Below are positions 1 through 6,049 of a DNA stretch of 6,049 nucleotides, in pieces. The position numbers and the translations under genes are program-made. Each line of letters starts with the position of its first letter. Positions within the stretch are counted from its first letter, which is position 1. Source of the stretch: Spartobacteria bacterium (GTDB taxonomy: Bacteria > Verrucomicrobiota > Verrucomicrobiia > Chthoniobacterales > Chthoniobacteraceae); NCBI GenBank assembly GCA_025350985.1, contig JANXWU010000314.1:1-6049 (forward strand), given 5' to 3'. The notes under the pieces are model-generated. The model was not told the DNA's origin, made no database searches, and saw only the letters and a program-made list of their open reading frames with translations.

Positions 1-62
1 CTGCACCATCCGCCGGTCAAGAGTGTCTTCAACCTATTAGGTCAAAAGGAGAACGATATCAC

Positions 63-266
63 CTACAGCAAAGGATGGGTTCTTTCACAAAGCCCGGTGT
101 CATTGGGCTCGCCGATCGCGTCTTTATGCCCCTGCCATTGCGCGAGGACTTTCACATCGATGCCTTGCTTCCCAAGTCTCGCTCCCCCGGTGTAAAAATG
201 TTTCAGGAAACAGGTCGCCGAGGCCATTTTTTTAGATTTTCTTGCGAATCGATTTGAGCCGCGCAT
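63..266 (-). pseudogene. Possible relic of a tyrosine recombinase (integrase) C-terminus
   Basis: The minus strand has a 67-codon open stretch containing GIDVKVLAQWQGHKD. This resembles the region around the second catalytic His in tyrosine recombinases, where a 'G(I/V)D(I/V)K.(I/L)..W.GHKD' pattern commonly precedes the Tyr motif. The usual continuation (Gly-Gly, then a Tyr-containing motif) is missing: the frame goes on as AIGEPNDTG and stops. Neither the Arg-containing box nor the HxxR motif is visible upstream. It lies beside a tRNA gene, a common integration target, which fits a decayed mobile-element integrase. The ORF is short and the resemblance covers only about 15 residues, so chance similarity cannot be excluded. 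Nothing else gene-like is visible in positions 1-289. Confidence 0.3.
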
Positions 267-269
267 AAT
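242..269 (+). promoter_or_regulatory. Probable sigma70-type promoter of tRNA-Ala
   Basis: A TTGCGA box (242-247) lies 16 bases before a CATAAT box (264-269), which matches the -10 consensus at five of six positions. An AT-rich tract precedes the -35 box. Transcription would start near 276, about 14 bases before the mature tRNA 5' end, a normal leader length. This was assigned by eye from consensus matches only. Confidence 0.45.
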
Positions 270-289
270 ACCCGCCCTGTCGATAGTTC

Positions 290-362
290 GGGGTCTTAGC
301 TCAGTTGGTAGAGCGCCTCAATGGCATTGAGGAGGTCAGGGGTTCGAACCCCCTAGGCTCCA
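290..362 (+). tRNA. tRNA-Ala, anticodon GGC
   Basis: A full cloverleaf folds by hand. The acceptor stem pairs 290-296 with 355-361; the D arm pairs GCTC (299-302) with GAGC (311-314); the anticodon stem pairs CCTCA (316-320) with TGAGG (328-332). The seven-base loop 321-327 has anticodon GGC at 323-325, reading GCC alanine codons. The T arm pairs 338-342 with 350-354 around TTCGAAC. The third acceptor pair is G3:U70 (292 with 359), the main identity element for alanyl-tRNA synthetase. The discriminator base is A at 362. The 3' CCA is not encoded, since ATTTT follows, so it must be added after transcription. No intron or unusual base is seen. Confidence 0.97.
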
Positions 363-451
363 TTTTCCGCTTCCCGCCGGGTGGTGAAATGCGCGGCGAA
401 AACTGACTTTACTTCACGGCGGCATTGGCGATATTCACCGCCCCAAATCGC

Positions 452-934
452 ATGACTTTTCTGAATATTCTCATCGGCCTGCTCCTGACCGTCCACGTCC
501 TCGTGTCGGTGCTGATCGTCTTTGTCACCCTCATGCAGCGGCCCAAAAGCGAGGGCTTGGGCGCGGCGTTTGGCGGGGGCGTGACCGAGAATTTTTTCGG
601 CGCGCAAACGACCAATGTGCTCGCGAATTTCACCCGCTGGATGGCCGGCATTTTCTTCGGGCTCACGCTGGTTCTTTCGGTGCTTTACGCGAAACAATCC
701 AGCCGCACGCAGAAGAGCGCGATTCATGAGCAACTCGCCCGTGAGCCGAAGCCACCCGCGGCACCCGCAGGCACGCCCGTCGGGAAACCTGCATTGGACG
801 CGAAACCGGTGACGCCAGTCGAAGCTCCCAAGCCTTCCGCCGTAAAACCGGAATTGCCCGCGCCCGTAAATTCAGACGCCAAATCCGCGCCCGCGCCTGC
901 AACACCGGCCAACCCTCCGCCAGCGTCGAAGTAA
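452..934 (+). CDS. secG: Preprotein translocase subunit SecG
   Basis: SecG is the small non-essential subunit of the SecYEG channel in the inner membrane, which passes unfolded preproteins out of the cytoplasm with SecA. The 160-residue product starts with a hydrophobic helix (about 3-26). The SecG hallmark loop follows: LMQRPKSEGLGAAFGGG (27-43), then FFGAQTTNVLANFTRW (48-63). A second helix spans about 64-80. Residues 86-160 form a low-complexity tail rich in Pro, Ala and Lys; typical SecG proteins end soon after helix 2 (about 75-110 residues), so the tail is an extension of unknown role. ATG 452 was chosen because it sits directly before helix 1; an in-frame TTG at 425 would add nine residues and has no better ribosome site. 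No clear Shine-Dalgarno sequence precedes either. The next gene begins 22 bases after the stop, suggesting co-transcription. Confidence 0.93.
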   Translation: MTFLNILIGLLLTVHVLVSVLIVFVTLMQRPKSEGLGAAFGGGVTENFFGAQTTNVLANFTRWMAGIFFGLTLVLSVLYAKQSSRTQKSAIHEQLAREPKPPAAPAGTPVGKPALDAKPVTPVEAPKPSAVKPELPAPVNSDAKSAPAPATPANPPPASK

Positions 935-956
935 CCGGCTCGGTGCCGGCGACCGC

Positions 957-2561
957 ATGTCGATTCTCGCGCGTCGCTTCTTCTGCCGCGTCGTTTTGGC
1001 GGCGCTTTTTGTTTGCGCAGCGATGGGCTGCACCCGCACCGGCTCGCGCGCTGATTTGGTTTTTCTGAATGGTGCCGAACCGGAATCACTCGACCCGGCG
1101 GTCATCACCGGGCAGCCGGAAAATCGGATCGTCGATGCTTTGTTCGAGGGGCTTACGGCGTTCGATTCCGCCGGGAAACCGCAGCCGGGCGTGGCGGAAC
1201 GCTGGGAGATTTCCGCGGACAAACGGGTTTACACTTTTCACCTCCGGCCATCGGCGCGCTGGAGTAATGGCGACCCGGTGACCGCGCACGATTTCGTCGG
1301 TTCGTGGCGGCGGGCGCTCGCGCCGGAGACGGCCAGCGATTATGCCTCGCAGCTTTATTTCATCAAAAATGGCAAGCCGTTCAACGAAGGCACGCTCAAG
1401 GATTCTTCCCAAATCGGGGTGAGTGCGCTCGACGCGCGGACGCTCGAAGTCACCCTCGAAGAACCCACGCCGTTTTTCCTTTCGCTCTGCGCTTTTCCGA
1501 CGCTCTCTCCCGTCCATCTGCCGAGCGTCGCGAAGTGGGGCGACGACTGGATCAAGCCCGGCAAAATGATCAGCAACGGCGCCTTCACGCTGGCGGAATG
1601 GCGCATCAATGACCACATCCGGCTGGTGAAAAACGCGCGGTATTGGGATGCGCATAAGGTCCGGCTCAACACCATCGACATCCTGCCGACGGCTAATGCC
1701 AACACCGCGCTCAACTTTTACATCTCCGGTGCGGCGGACTTGATGATGGACAAGGGACTGACGCCCGTGTCGCTGATCAACGAACTGAAAAAGCGGCCCG
1801 ACTTTCACGCTGCGCCATTCCTGGGCACTTACTTTTTGCGCTTCAACTGCACGCGTCCGCCGTTCAACGACGTGCGGGTGCGCAAGGCGTTCTCGCTCAT
1901 CATCGACAAGCATCTGCTGGTGGAAAAAATCACGCGCGCGGGCGAGCCGCCGGCGTCGGGTTTTGTCCCGCCCGACACCGCCGGCTACCAGTCACCCCGG
2001 GGTTTGATGCGCGACCCGGATTTGGCGCGCAAACTTCTCGCGGCCGCCGGTTATCCCGATGGCAAAAACTTTCCGCCCATCTCCTATCTCTACGACGACC
2101 GCGACCTGAACGAAAAACTCGCCATCGAATTGCAGAGCATGTTCCAGCGCGAACTCGGCATCGCGGTGCAACTCCACCGGCAGGAGTGGAAGGTCTATCT
2201 GAACTCGATGAGCCGCATCGACTTCGACCTCTGCCGTTCGTCGTGGGTCGGCGATTACGAGGACGCGAATACTTTTCTCGGCATGTTCGTCACGAATGAC
2301 GGAAACAACCGCACCGGCTGGAGCAACAAGACCTACGATGCGCTCCTCGCCGACGCCGGTCGCGAAGTCGATACGGAGAAACGCTTCGCCATTTTCCGCC
2401 GCGCCGAAACGCTGCTCGTCGCCGAAGAGGTGCCGATTTGTCCGCTCTATTATTACGTCGGCATCCAACTGTATGACGGCAACCGGCTGGGCGGCATCGA
2501 GGCGAACCTGCTCGACGACCATCCGCTCAAGGACATGTTTTGGAAAAAGCCGCGGCACTGA
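957..2561 (+). CDS. Peptide ABC transporter substrate-binding lipoprotein (OppA/DppA type, SBP family 5)
   Basis: This is a periplasmic solute-binding protein of the oligopeptide type, predicted to be lipid-anchored. The 534 residues match the usual OppA length (about 540). The N-terminus has Arg residues, a hydrophobic core and AMGC with Cys25 as the likely lipidation site; Met at -2 makes this an imperfect lipobox. The mature protein opens with the family motif EPESLDPA. It then has the RWSNGDPVTAHDFVGSWRRA segment (from about 101) typical of OppA-like proteins, and the family signature region FNDVRVRKAFSLIIDK (303-318). The C-terminal lobe is complete and ends in a normal stop. No oppB, oppC, oppD or oppF partner lies in the window, so it may work with permeases encoded elsewhere. 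The real ligand cannot be read from sequence; family members bind peptides, nickel or other solutes. No clear Shine-Dalgarno precedes ATG 957. The next gene starts 34 bases after the stop. Confidence 0.9.
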   Translation: MSILARRFFCRVVLAALFVCAAMGCTRTGSRADLVFLNGAEPESLDPAVITGQPENRIVDALFEGLTAFDSAGKPQPGVAERWEISADKRVYTFHLRPSARWSNGDPVTAHDFVGSWRRALAPETASDYASQLYFIKNGKPFNEGTLKDSSQIGVSALDARTLEVTLEEPTPFFLSLCAFPTLSPVHLPSVAKWGDDWIKPGKMISNGAFTLAEWRINDHIRLVKNARYWDAHKVRLNTIDILPTANANTALNFYISGAADLMMDKGLTPVSLINELKKRPDFHAAPFLGTYFLRFNCTRPPFNDVRVRKAFSLIIDKHLLVEKITRAGEPPASGFVPPDTAGYQSPRGLMRDPDLARKLLAAAGYPDGKNFPPISYLYDDRDLNEKLAIELQSMFQRELGIAVQLHRQEWKVYLNSMSRIDFDLCRSSWVGDYEDANTFLGMFVTNDGNNRTGWSNKTYDALLADAGREVDTEKRFAIFRRAETLLVAEEVPICPLYYYVGIQLYDGNRLGGIEANLLDDHPLKDMFWKKPRH

Positions 2562-2595
2562 TAACTTCGTGGGCCGCGATGCCGGACGCCGAAAG

Positions 2596-4602
2596 ATGAA
2601 GTTGAAATTCCCCAACCTGCCCTGGCGACGCGCCCGCAAATCCGGCGCCGAGTTGGCGAGTTACAGCATTTATCTTTTTTACCGGGTCGTTGTCTGGATC
2701 GTTTGCCGGTTGCCACTGGAGTTGGATTTTGAACTGGGGCGGCTGCTCGGTTCGCTCGGCTACGTGGTCGCGTGGAGGTACCGACGACTGGCGACGGCGA
2801 ATCTGACGATCGCGTTCGGCGAGGAAAAATCGGCGCAGGAAATCCGTGAACTCGCGCGCGAGCATTTCGCGACGCTCGGCGCGAATCTTTTGTGCAGTTT
2901 CAAGGTCGCCTCCATGACCCCGCCGCAGATCGACGCGCTGCTCACCGTGGAAGGGGAGCCGATCATGCAAGCCGCTCTGGCACAGGGTCGCGGGGTGGTG
3001 ATGGTCATCAGCCACCTCGGCAACTGGGAGTTGTTCGCGCAACTCACGCATTATTTGCCGGGGCAAAAAACGGCGACGGTTTATCAGCCGCTCGGCAATA
3101 AGTTCATCGACGAGCATTTGAAAAAAATGCGCGCCCGCGGCGGCGTGGTGCCGTTCGACCGCAGGGACGGCTTCAATGCGCCGATGAAATTTCTGCGCGG
3201 CGGCGGACTTGTCGGCGTGCTCGTCGATCAACACGCGGGAGACGGCGGCGTGTGGGCACCGCTCTTCGGGCGGCTCGCTTCCACCTCGCCGCTGGCGGCG
3301 ACGCTGGCCGTGCGGACCGGAGCGCTGCTGGTGCCCGTGGCGATTTATTCCCACGGCCGTGCGCGCTGGCGCGTCGTGTGCGGCCCTGCCCTCGAGTCCG
3401 GCGTGGACGCGGAGTCATTCACGGCCGCCATCAACGTCGAACTGGAGAAGCAAATCCGGGTTTCTCCGCGCGACTGGTTCTGGGTTCACAACCGCTGGAA
3501 AACGCCCTCGCCCAAATTTCTGCTCGCCACGTACAAACGCGGCCTCGCCTTTCCGCCAGGCTACGACGAAGCGAAACTCCAGCCGTTCCGCATCCTCGTC
3601 CGCTCCGCGAACTGGCTGGGCGACGCAGTGCTCAGCGTGCCCGCCGTGCGGGCGATCAAGGCCGGTCGCCCCGACGCCCGCGTGACCATTCTGACGCCCG
3701 CGAAGCTCGCGGATTTTTGGAAGCAAGTCGCGGAGGTGGACGAAGTGATTGTCCTGAAACCGACGTCCGTTTTCTCTCCGGTCCCGGAACGATTCGTGGG
3801 GCGCTTCGAGGTCGCGATTCTTTTTCCCAACTCGCTGCGCGTCGCCTTGGAAGCGTGGCTGGCAGGCATTCCGCGCCGTGTTGGCTTTCGTGGAAAATGG
3901 CGGAGCGCTCTGCTCAATCAAATCCCTCGCGACCGAAAAAACGTCGTCGAGCCGCCGCGTCATCAGGTCCAACACTGGCTGGAACTGGCGAAGTTTGTCG
4001 GGGCGGATGTCGAAGCTGCCTCGGGTCGTTCGCCGGGCGCGGAACCGACGATACGCGCGCCTCTTCCAAACACGACTGCGGGCGGCTCCTGCCAGCTCAA
4101 AATCGCCCTCTGCCCCGGCGCGGAATATGGACCGGCGAAGCGGTGGCTGCCCGAGCGCTTTGCCGAAACGGCCAAAATCGTCGCCGAAAAAACCGCGTGC
4201 GAATGGGTGCTCGTCGGCACGGACAAAGATCTTCTGCTCGGCGAGGAAATCGCCGCGAAGCTCGGTGGCCAATGCACGAACCTCATCGGCAAAACGACGC
4301 TGGCTGAATTGATCGAGACTCTGCGCGGCTGCGATTTGCTGCTGACCAACGACACCGGCACGATGCACCTCGCCGCGTTTCTCGGAGTGCCGGTCGTCGC
4401 GATTTTCGGCTCGACCGAACCGCTGCTCACCGGTCCGCTGGGAACGAATCACCGCGTCCTTCGCCATCACGTCGAATGCAGCCCGTGTTTTCTGCGCCAA
4501 TGCCCGATTGATTTTCGCTGCATGAAGTCGGTTGAAGTGGATGAAGTCGTCGCCGCCATCAGTCAAATCACCAAAAGTTTTGGAGACCGATTCGCCAACT
4601 GA
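2596..4602 (+). CDS. Bifunctional fusion: lipid A acyltransferase (LpxL/HtrB type) + ADP-heptose:LPS heptosyltransferase II (WaaF type)
   Basis: The 668-residue protein joins two lipopolysaccharide enzymes. Residues about 15-310 are a lysophospholipid/lipid A acyltransferase: a hydrophobic N-terminal anchor (about 21-40), the catalytic HX4E motif in SHLGNWELF (His140, Glu145), VLVDQHAG (Asp211-Gln212-His213) and RDWFWVHNRWK (292-302). Members add a secondary acyl chain to Kdo-lipid A at the inner membrane. Residues about 331-660 are a glycosyltransferase family 9 heptosyltransferase: RSANWLGD (336-343), with the Asp conserved in these enzymes, the CPGAEYGPAKRW segment (506-517), the nucleotide-sugar site NDTGTMHLAA (585-594), and a Cys-rich CSPCFLRQCPIDFRCM motif near the end, seen in WaaF-like proteins. 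About 20 residues link the domains with no stop or obvious restart. ATG 2596 was chosen because upstream codons in this frame lie inside the previous gene and look non-coding. It overlaps the next gene by 62 bases. I infer both domains act on the same glycolipid at the cytoplasmic face. Confidence 0.88.
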   Translation: MKLKFPNLPWRRARKSGAELASYSIYLFYRVVVWIVCRLPLELDFELGRLLGSLGYVVAWRYRRLATANLTIAFGEEKSAQEIRELAREHFATLGANLLCSFKVASMTPPQIDALLTVEGEPIMQAALAQGRGVVMVISHLGNWELFAQLTHYLPGQKTATVYQPLGNKFIDEHLKKMRARGGVVPFDRRDGFNAPMKFLRGGGLVGVLVDQHAGDGGVWAPLFGRLASTSPLAATLAVRTGALLVPVAIYSHGRARWRVVCGPALESGVDAESFTAAINVELEKQIRVSPRDWFWVHNRWKTPSPKFLLATYKRGLAFPPGYDEAKLQPFRILVRSANWLGDAVLSVPAVRAIKAGRPDARVTILTPAKLADFWKQVAEVDEVIVLKPTSVFSPVPERFVGRFEVAILFPNSLRVALEAWLAGIPRRVGFRGKWRSALLNQIPRDRKNVVEPPRHQVQHWLELAKFVGADVEAASGRSPGAEPTIRAPLPNTTAGGSCQLKIALCPGAEYGPAKRWLPERFAETAKIVAEKTACEWVLVGTDKDLLLGEEIAAKLGGQCTNLIGKTTLAELIETLRGCDLLLTNDTGTMHLAAFLGVPVVAIFGSTEPLLTGPLGTNHRVLRHHVECSPCFLRQCPIDFRCMKSVEVDEVVAAISQITKSFGDRFAN

Positions 4603-6049
4603 GGACGAGGCGTCCAATTGGGTCCTCACGCGCCGCCTGCTTGCGCTGACGTGGCGTTACCGCTGGGGCTGCGTGAAAGTGCTGGCGGTGCAAGTCGCGC
4701 TTCTCGCGTCGGGACTGCTGGGCATCGGATTCACCGGGCTGGGCATTGATGAAATGCGGCATGCGCTGGACCCGGCCGCACCCGCGCCGGTTTGGCCGCC
4801 GCACCTCGCGCCGGCGGCGGATGCGGCGCCGATGCGCGTCATCATTTTGATCGCGCTCGGCGTGCTGGCGTTTGCCGCCGCGCGGATGATTCTGGGCTAC
4901 CTGAACACCGTCTGGTTCGGCGAACTGCTGCAAGGCCGGCTGGTCGTTGATTTGCGCGCGGAAGTTTACGACAAGCTCCAGCGCCTCGCGTTCCGTTTCT
5001 TCGATGCAAACGCCAGCAGCTCGCTCATCAACCGCGTCGGGGGCGATGTGCAGTCGGTGCGGCTGTTCGTCGATGGCGTGCTTTTCCAAATCGTCATCAT
5101 GGTCGCGTCGATGGCCGCGTTTCTCGCCTACATGCTGGCGATTCATGTGAAACTCACGCTGGCCTGTCTCGCGACCACGCCGTTTTTGTGGGCGCTGTCG
5201 GCGGCGTTTTCGCGCGCCGTGCGGCCTGCGTACAAAAAGACGAGCGAGCTGTTTGACGACCTCGTGCAGCGGCTCAGCGAGAGCATCCGCGGCGTGCAGG
5301 TCATTAAGGCTTTCGCGCGCGAGCCGGGCGAAATCGCGCGTTTTGAAAAAGCGAATGACACGCTGCGCGATCAGCAGCACTGGATTTTCTGGCGCGTGAG
5401 TTCGTACGTGCCCGTGATTCTTTTTCTGAGCCAGGCGAACATCATCGTGCTGCTCGGCTACGGCGGGTGGCTGGCGATGCGCGGGGAGATCGGCATCGGC
5501 ACAGGGTTGGTGAGTTTCGCGGCGATCCTGCAGCAGTTTTCCGGGCAGGTTGCCGGCGTCGGAAACATCGCGAACACGATGCAGCAATCGCTGCGCGCTG
5601 CGCGCCGGGTTTTCGAGGTGCTCGATGCCCCGGTGCAGATCGAGTCGCCGAAAAATCCGGCCCGTTTGCCGCAGGTGGCCGGTGGCGTTCGTTTTGAAAA
5701 AATCTGGTTCGATCACGGGCGCCTGGCGGCTGACGGTCCGGCGGAAAGCATTGTGCGCCGCTATCTGGATCACAGCTTTGGCCCGGCCGGGCAGGCCGGC
5801 GCCCAGCCGGCCGAGCTGGCCGCCGACCAGCGCTGGGGCAATCGGCGCGTGACCATTGAGCGCGTGCGGCTGCTGGACGAGCAGGGCGTGGCCCAGCCGG
5901 TGTTTGAAACCGGGCGGCCGTTCCGGCTGGAGCTGGACTATTGGGCCCCGGAGCCGGTGGCGGAGGCGGTGTTCGGCATGGCCTTGCAACGGCACGACGG
6001 CGTGCACGTGGCCGGCCCGAATACTCACTTTGCCGGGCTGGATCTGCCG
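4541..6049 (+). CDS. MsbA-type ABC exporter, membrane domain intact, ATPase domain replaced in frame by a Wzt-type C-terminus (chimeric, 3' partial)
   Basis: An open frame of 503 codons runs off the window. Residues about 45-340 are a type I ABC exporter membrane domain: helices near 46-66, 98-120, 178-200, 204-222, 289-312 and 320-340, the coupling-helix segment VIKAFAREPGEIARF (254-268), and RAARRVFEVLDAP before the ATPase. In the lipid A context this suggests MsbA, which flips core-lipid A across the inner membrane. The ATPase starts normally with GGVRFEKIWFDHG (about 381-393), where the aromatic of the A-loop lies. The expected continuation to Walker A, Q-loop, signature and Walker B is absent. 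Instead the chain reads like the end of a Wzt-type ATPase. As written it could not bind and hydrolyse ATP by itself. ATG 4541 is the first ATG after an in-frame TGA at 4523; TTG 4532 and TTG 4580 are alternatives. A true organismal msbA would have about 580-620 residues. Confidence 0.8.
   Translation, partial: MKSSPPSVKSPKVLETDSPTEDEASNWVLTRRLLALTWRYRWGCVKVLAVQVALLASGLLGIGFTGLGIDEMRHALDPAAPAPVWPPHLAPAADAAPMRVIILIALGVLAFAAARMILGYLNTVWFGELLQGRLVVDLRAEVYDKLQRLAFRFFDANASSSLINRVGGDVQSVRLFVDGVLFQIVIMVASMAAFLAYMLAIHVKLTLACLATTPFLWALSAAFSRAVRPAYKKTSELFDDLVQRLSESIRGVQVIKAFAREPGEIARFEKANDTLRDQQHWIFWRVSSYVPVILFLSQANIIVLLGYGGWLAMRGEIGIGTGLVSFAAILQQFSGQVAGVGNIANTMQQSLRAARRVFEVLDAPVQIESPKNPARLPQVAGGVRFEKIWFDHGRLAADGPAESIVRRYLDHSFGPAGQAGAQPAELAADQRWGNRRVTIERVRLLDEQGVAQPVFETGRPFRLELDYWAPEPVAEAVFGMALQRHDGVHVAGPNTHFAGLDLP
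5702..5722 (+). other. Chimeric junction between MsbA-type and Wzt-type sequence
   Basis: The seven codons for IWFDHGR fit both neighbours. In MsbA-like exporters VRFE.(V/I)WF(D/S)YG opens the ATPase domain, and in Wzt-like ATPases (I/V)W(L/F)DHGRL..DGP lies after the H-loop near the end of the ATPase domain. Everything before is exporter-like and everything after is Wzt-like, so the breakpoint falls within about 20 bases. The reading frame is kept. Such shared short sequence can arise from an assembly error in a mixed-community data set or from recombination at microhomology. The sequence alone cannot tell which. Confidence 0.75.
5723..6049 (+). other. Segment derived from a Wzt-type O-antigen/polysaccharide ABC transporter ATPase, C-terminal end (partial)
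   Basis: In frame with the exporter ORF, this stretch encodes the last helix of a nucleotide-binding domain (RLAADGPAESIVRRYLD; such ATPases usually read 'LdhGr...dGpaeeVi..Yl' here). A Pro/Ala/Gly linker follows, then RWGNRRVTIERVRLLDEQG and VFGMALQRHDGVHVAGPNT. The last two match the start and the core strands of the Wzt C-terminal domain, a beta-sandwich that recognises the end of the glycan chain in some ABC-dependent polysaccharide exporters. The domain is cut by the window end (DGLDLP-like GLDLP at the last codons). By hand count, 11 of 16 Ala codons here are GCC and 4 are GCG, against 12 GCC and 34 GCG of 50 in the upstream part of the ORF. This supports a different genomic origin. Confidence 0.8.

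Noticed and set aside
425..451. TTG start adding nine residues to SecG
   Set aside because: The extra residues precede the first helix without improving any match and there is no ribosome site; ATG 452 is the simpler start.
935..949. Small hairpin between secG and the binding-protein gene (CCGGC/GCCGG)
   Set aside because: It has only a 5-base stem and no T-run after it, so it is unlikely to be a terminator; such inverted repeats are common by chance in GC-rich DNA.
1086..1913. 275-codon minus-strand open frame opposite the binding-protein gene
   Set aside because: It is a shadow frame of a clear substrate-binding protein, with no recognisable domain.
2296..2595. Upstream extension of the acyltransferase-heptosyltransferase frame
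   Set aside because: It overlaps the end of the binding-protein gene, and its Ser/Arg/Thr-rich translation looks non-coding; ATG 2596 gives a normal acyltransferase N-terminus.
3415..4629. 404-codon minus-strand open frame opposite the heptosyltransferase
   Set aside because: It mirrors the coding strand with a low-quality charged sequence and no motif; the + strand WaaF motifs are unambiguous.
4568..6028. 486-codon open frame on the minus strand opposite the exporter gene
   Set aside because: It is antisense to a strongly recognisable membrane domain, has an Arg/His/Gln-rich composition typical of GC-rich shadow frames, and shows no family motif.
1..6049. CRISPR array, insertion sequence, riboswitch
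   Set aside because: I saw no spaced direct repeats, no transposase ORF with terminal inverted repeats, and no recognisable riboswitch core.

Overview
The window reads as GC-rich bacterial DNA from a Gram-negative (lipopolysaccharide-making) organism. The SecG sequence style, the heptosyltransferase with a Cys-rich C-terminal motif and the gene neighbourhood point to Verrucomicrobiota (PVC group). This taxonomic call is inference from family resemblance, not a search result. All convincing genes are on the + strand and closely packed.

Layout. Positions 1-289 hold no intact gene; the minus strand carries a short stretch resembling the C-terminal end of a tyrosine recombinase, probably a relic. 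A likely promoter at 242-269 precedes a clear tRNA-Ala(GGC) at 290-362. An 89-base gap (363-451) with no convincing signal leads to secG (452-934), which has an unusually long Pro/Ala/Lys-rich tail. Next come an oligopeptide-type ABC transporter substrate-binding lipoprotein (957-2561), then a single ORF fusing a lipid A acyltransferase (LpxL/HtrB type) to an ADP-heptose:LPS heptosyltransferase (WaaF type) (2596-4602). An MsbA-type ABC exporter overlaps its end by 62 bases (from 4541) and runs off the window.

How the genes work together. The acyltransferase-heptosyltransferase fusion and the MsbA-type exporter form a coherent module: late acylation of lipid A, addition of inner-core heptose, and flipping of the core-lipid A across the inner membrane. 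SecG belongs to the Sec translocon. The solute-binding protein is an orphan here, with no permease or ATPase genes beside it.

The main anomaly is at about 5702-5722. The exporter ORF has a normal six-helix membrane domain and enters the first strand of its ATPase domain, then switches in frame to the end of a different ABC protein: the last part of the ATPase and the C-terminal carbohydrate-binding domain of a Wzt-type O-antigen exporter ATPase. The ATPase core (Walker A, signature, Walker B) is absent. Alanine codon preference flips from GCG to GCC at the same point. The switch lies in a short motif (IWFDHGR) that fits both families, so an assembly chimera at a shared k-mer is the leading explanation and a genuine microhomology-mediated fusion the alternative. 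I did not find a convincing new biological system.
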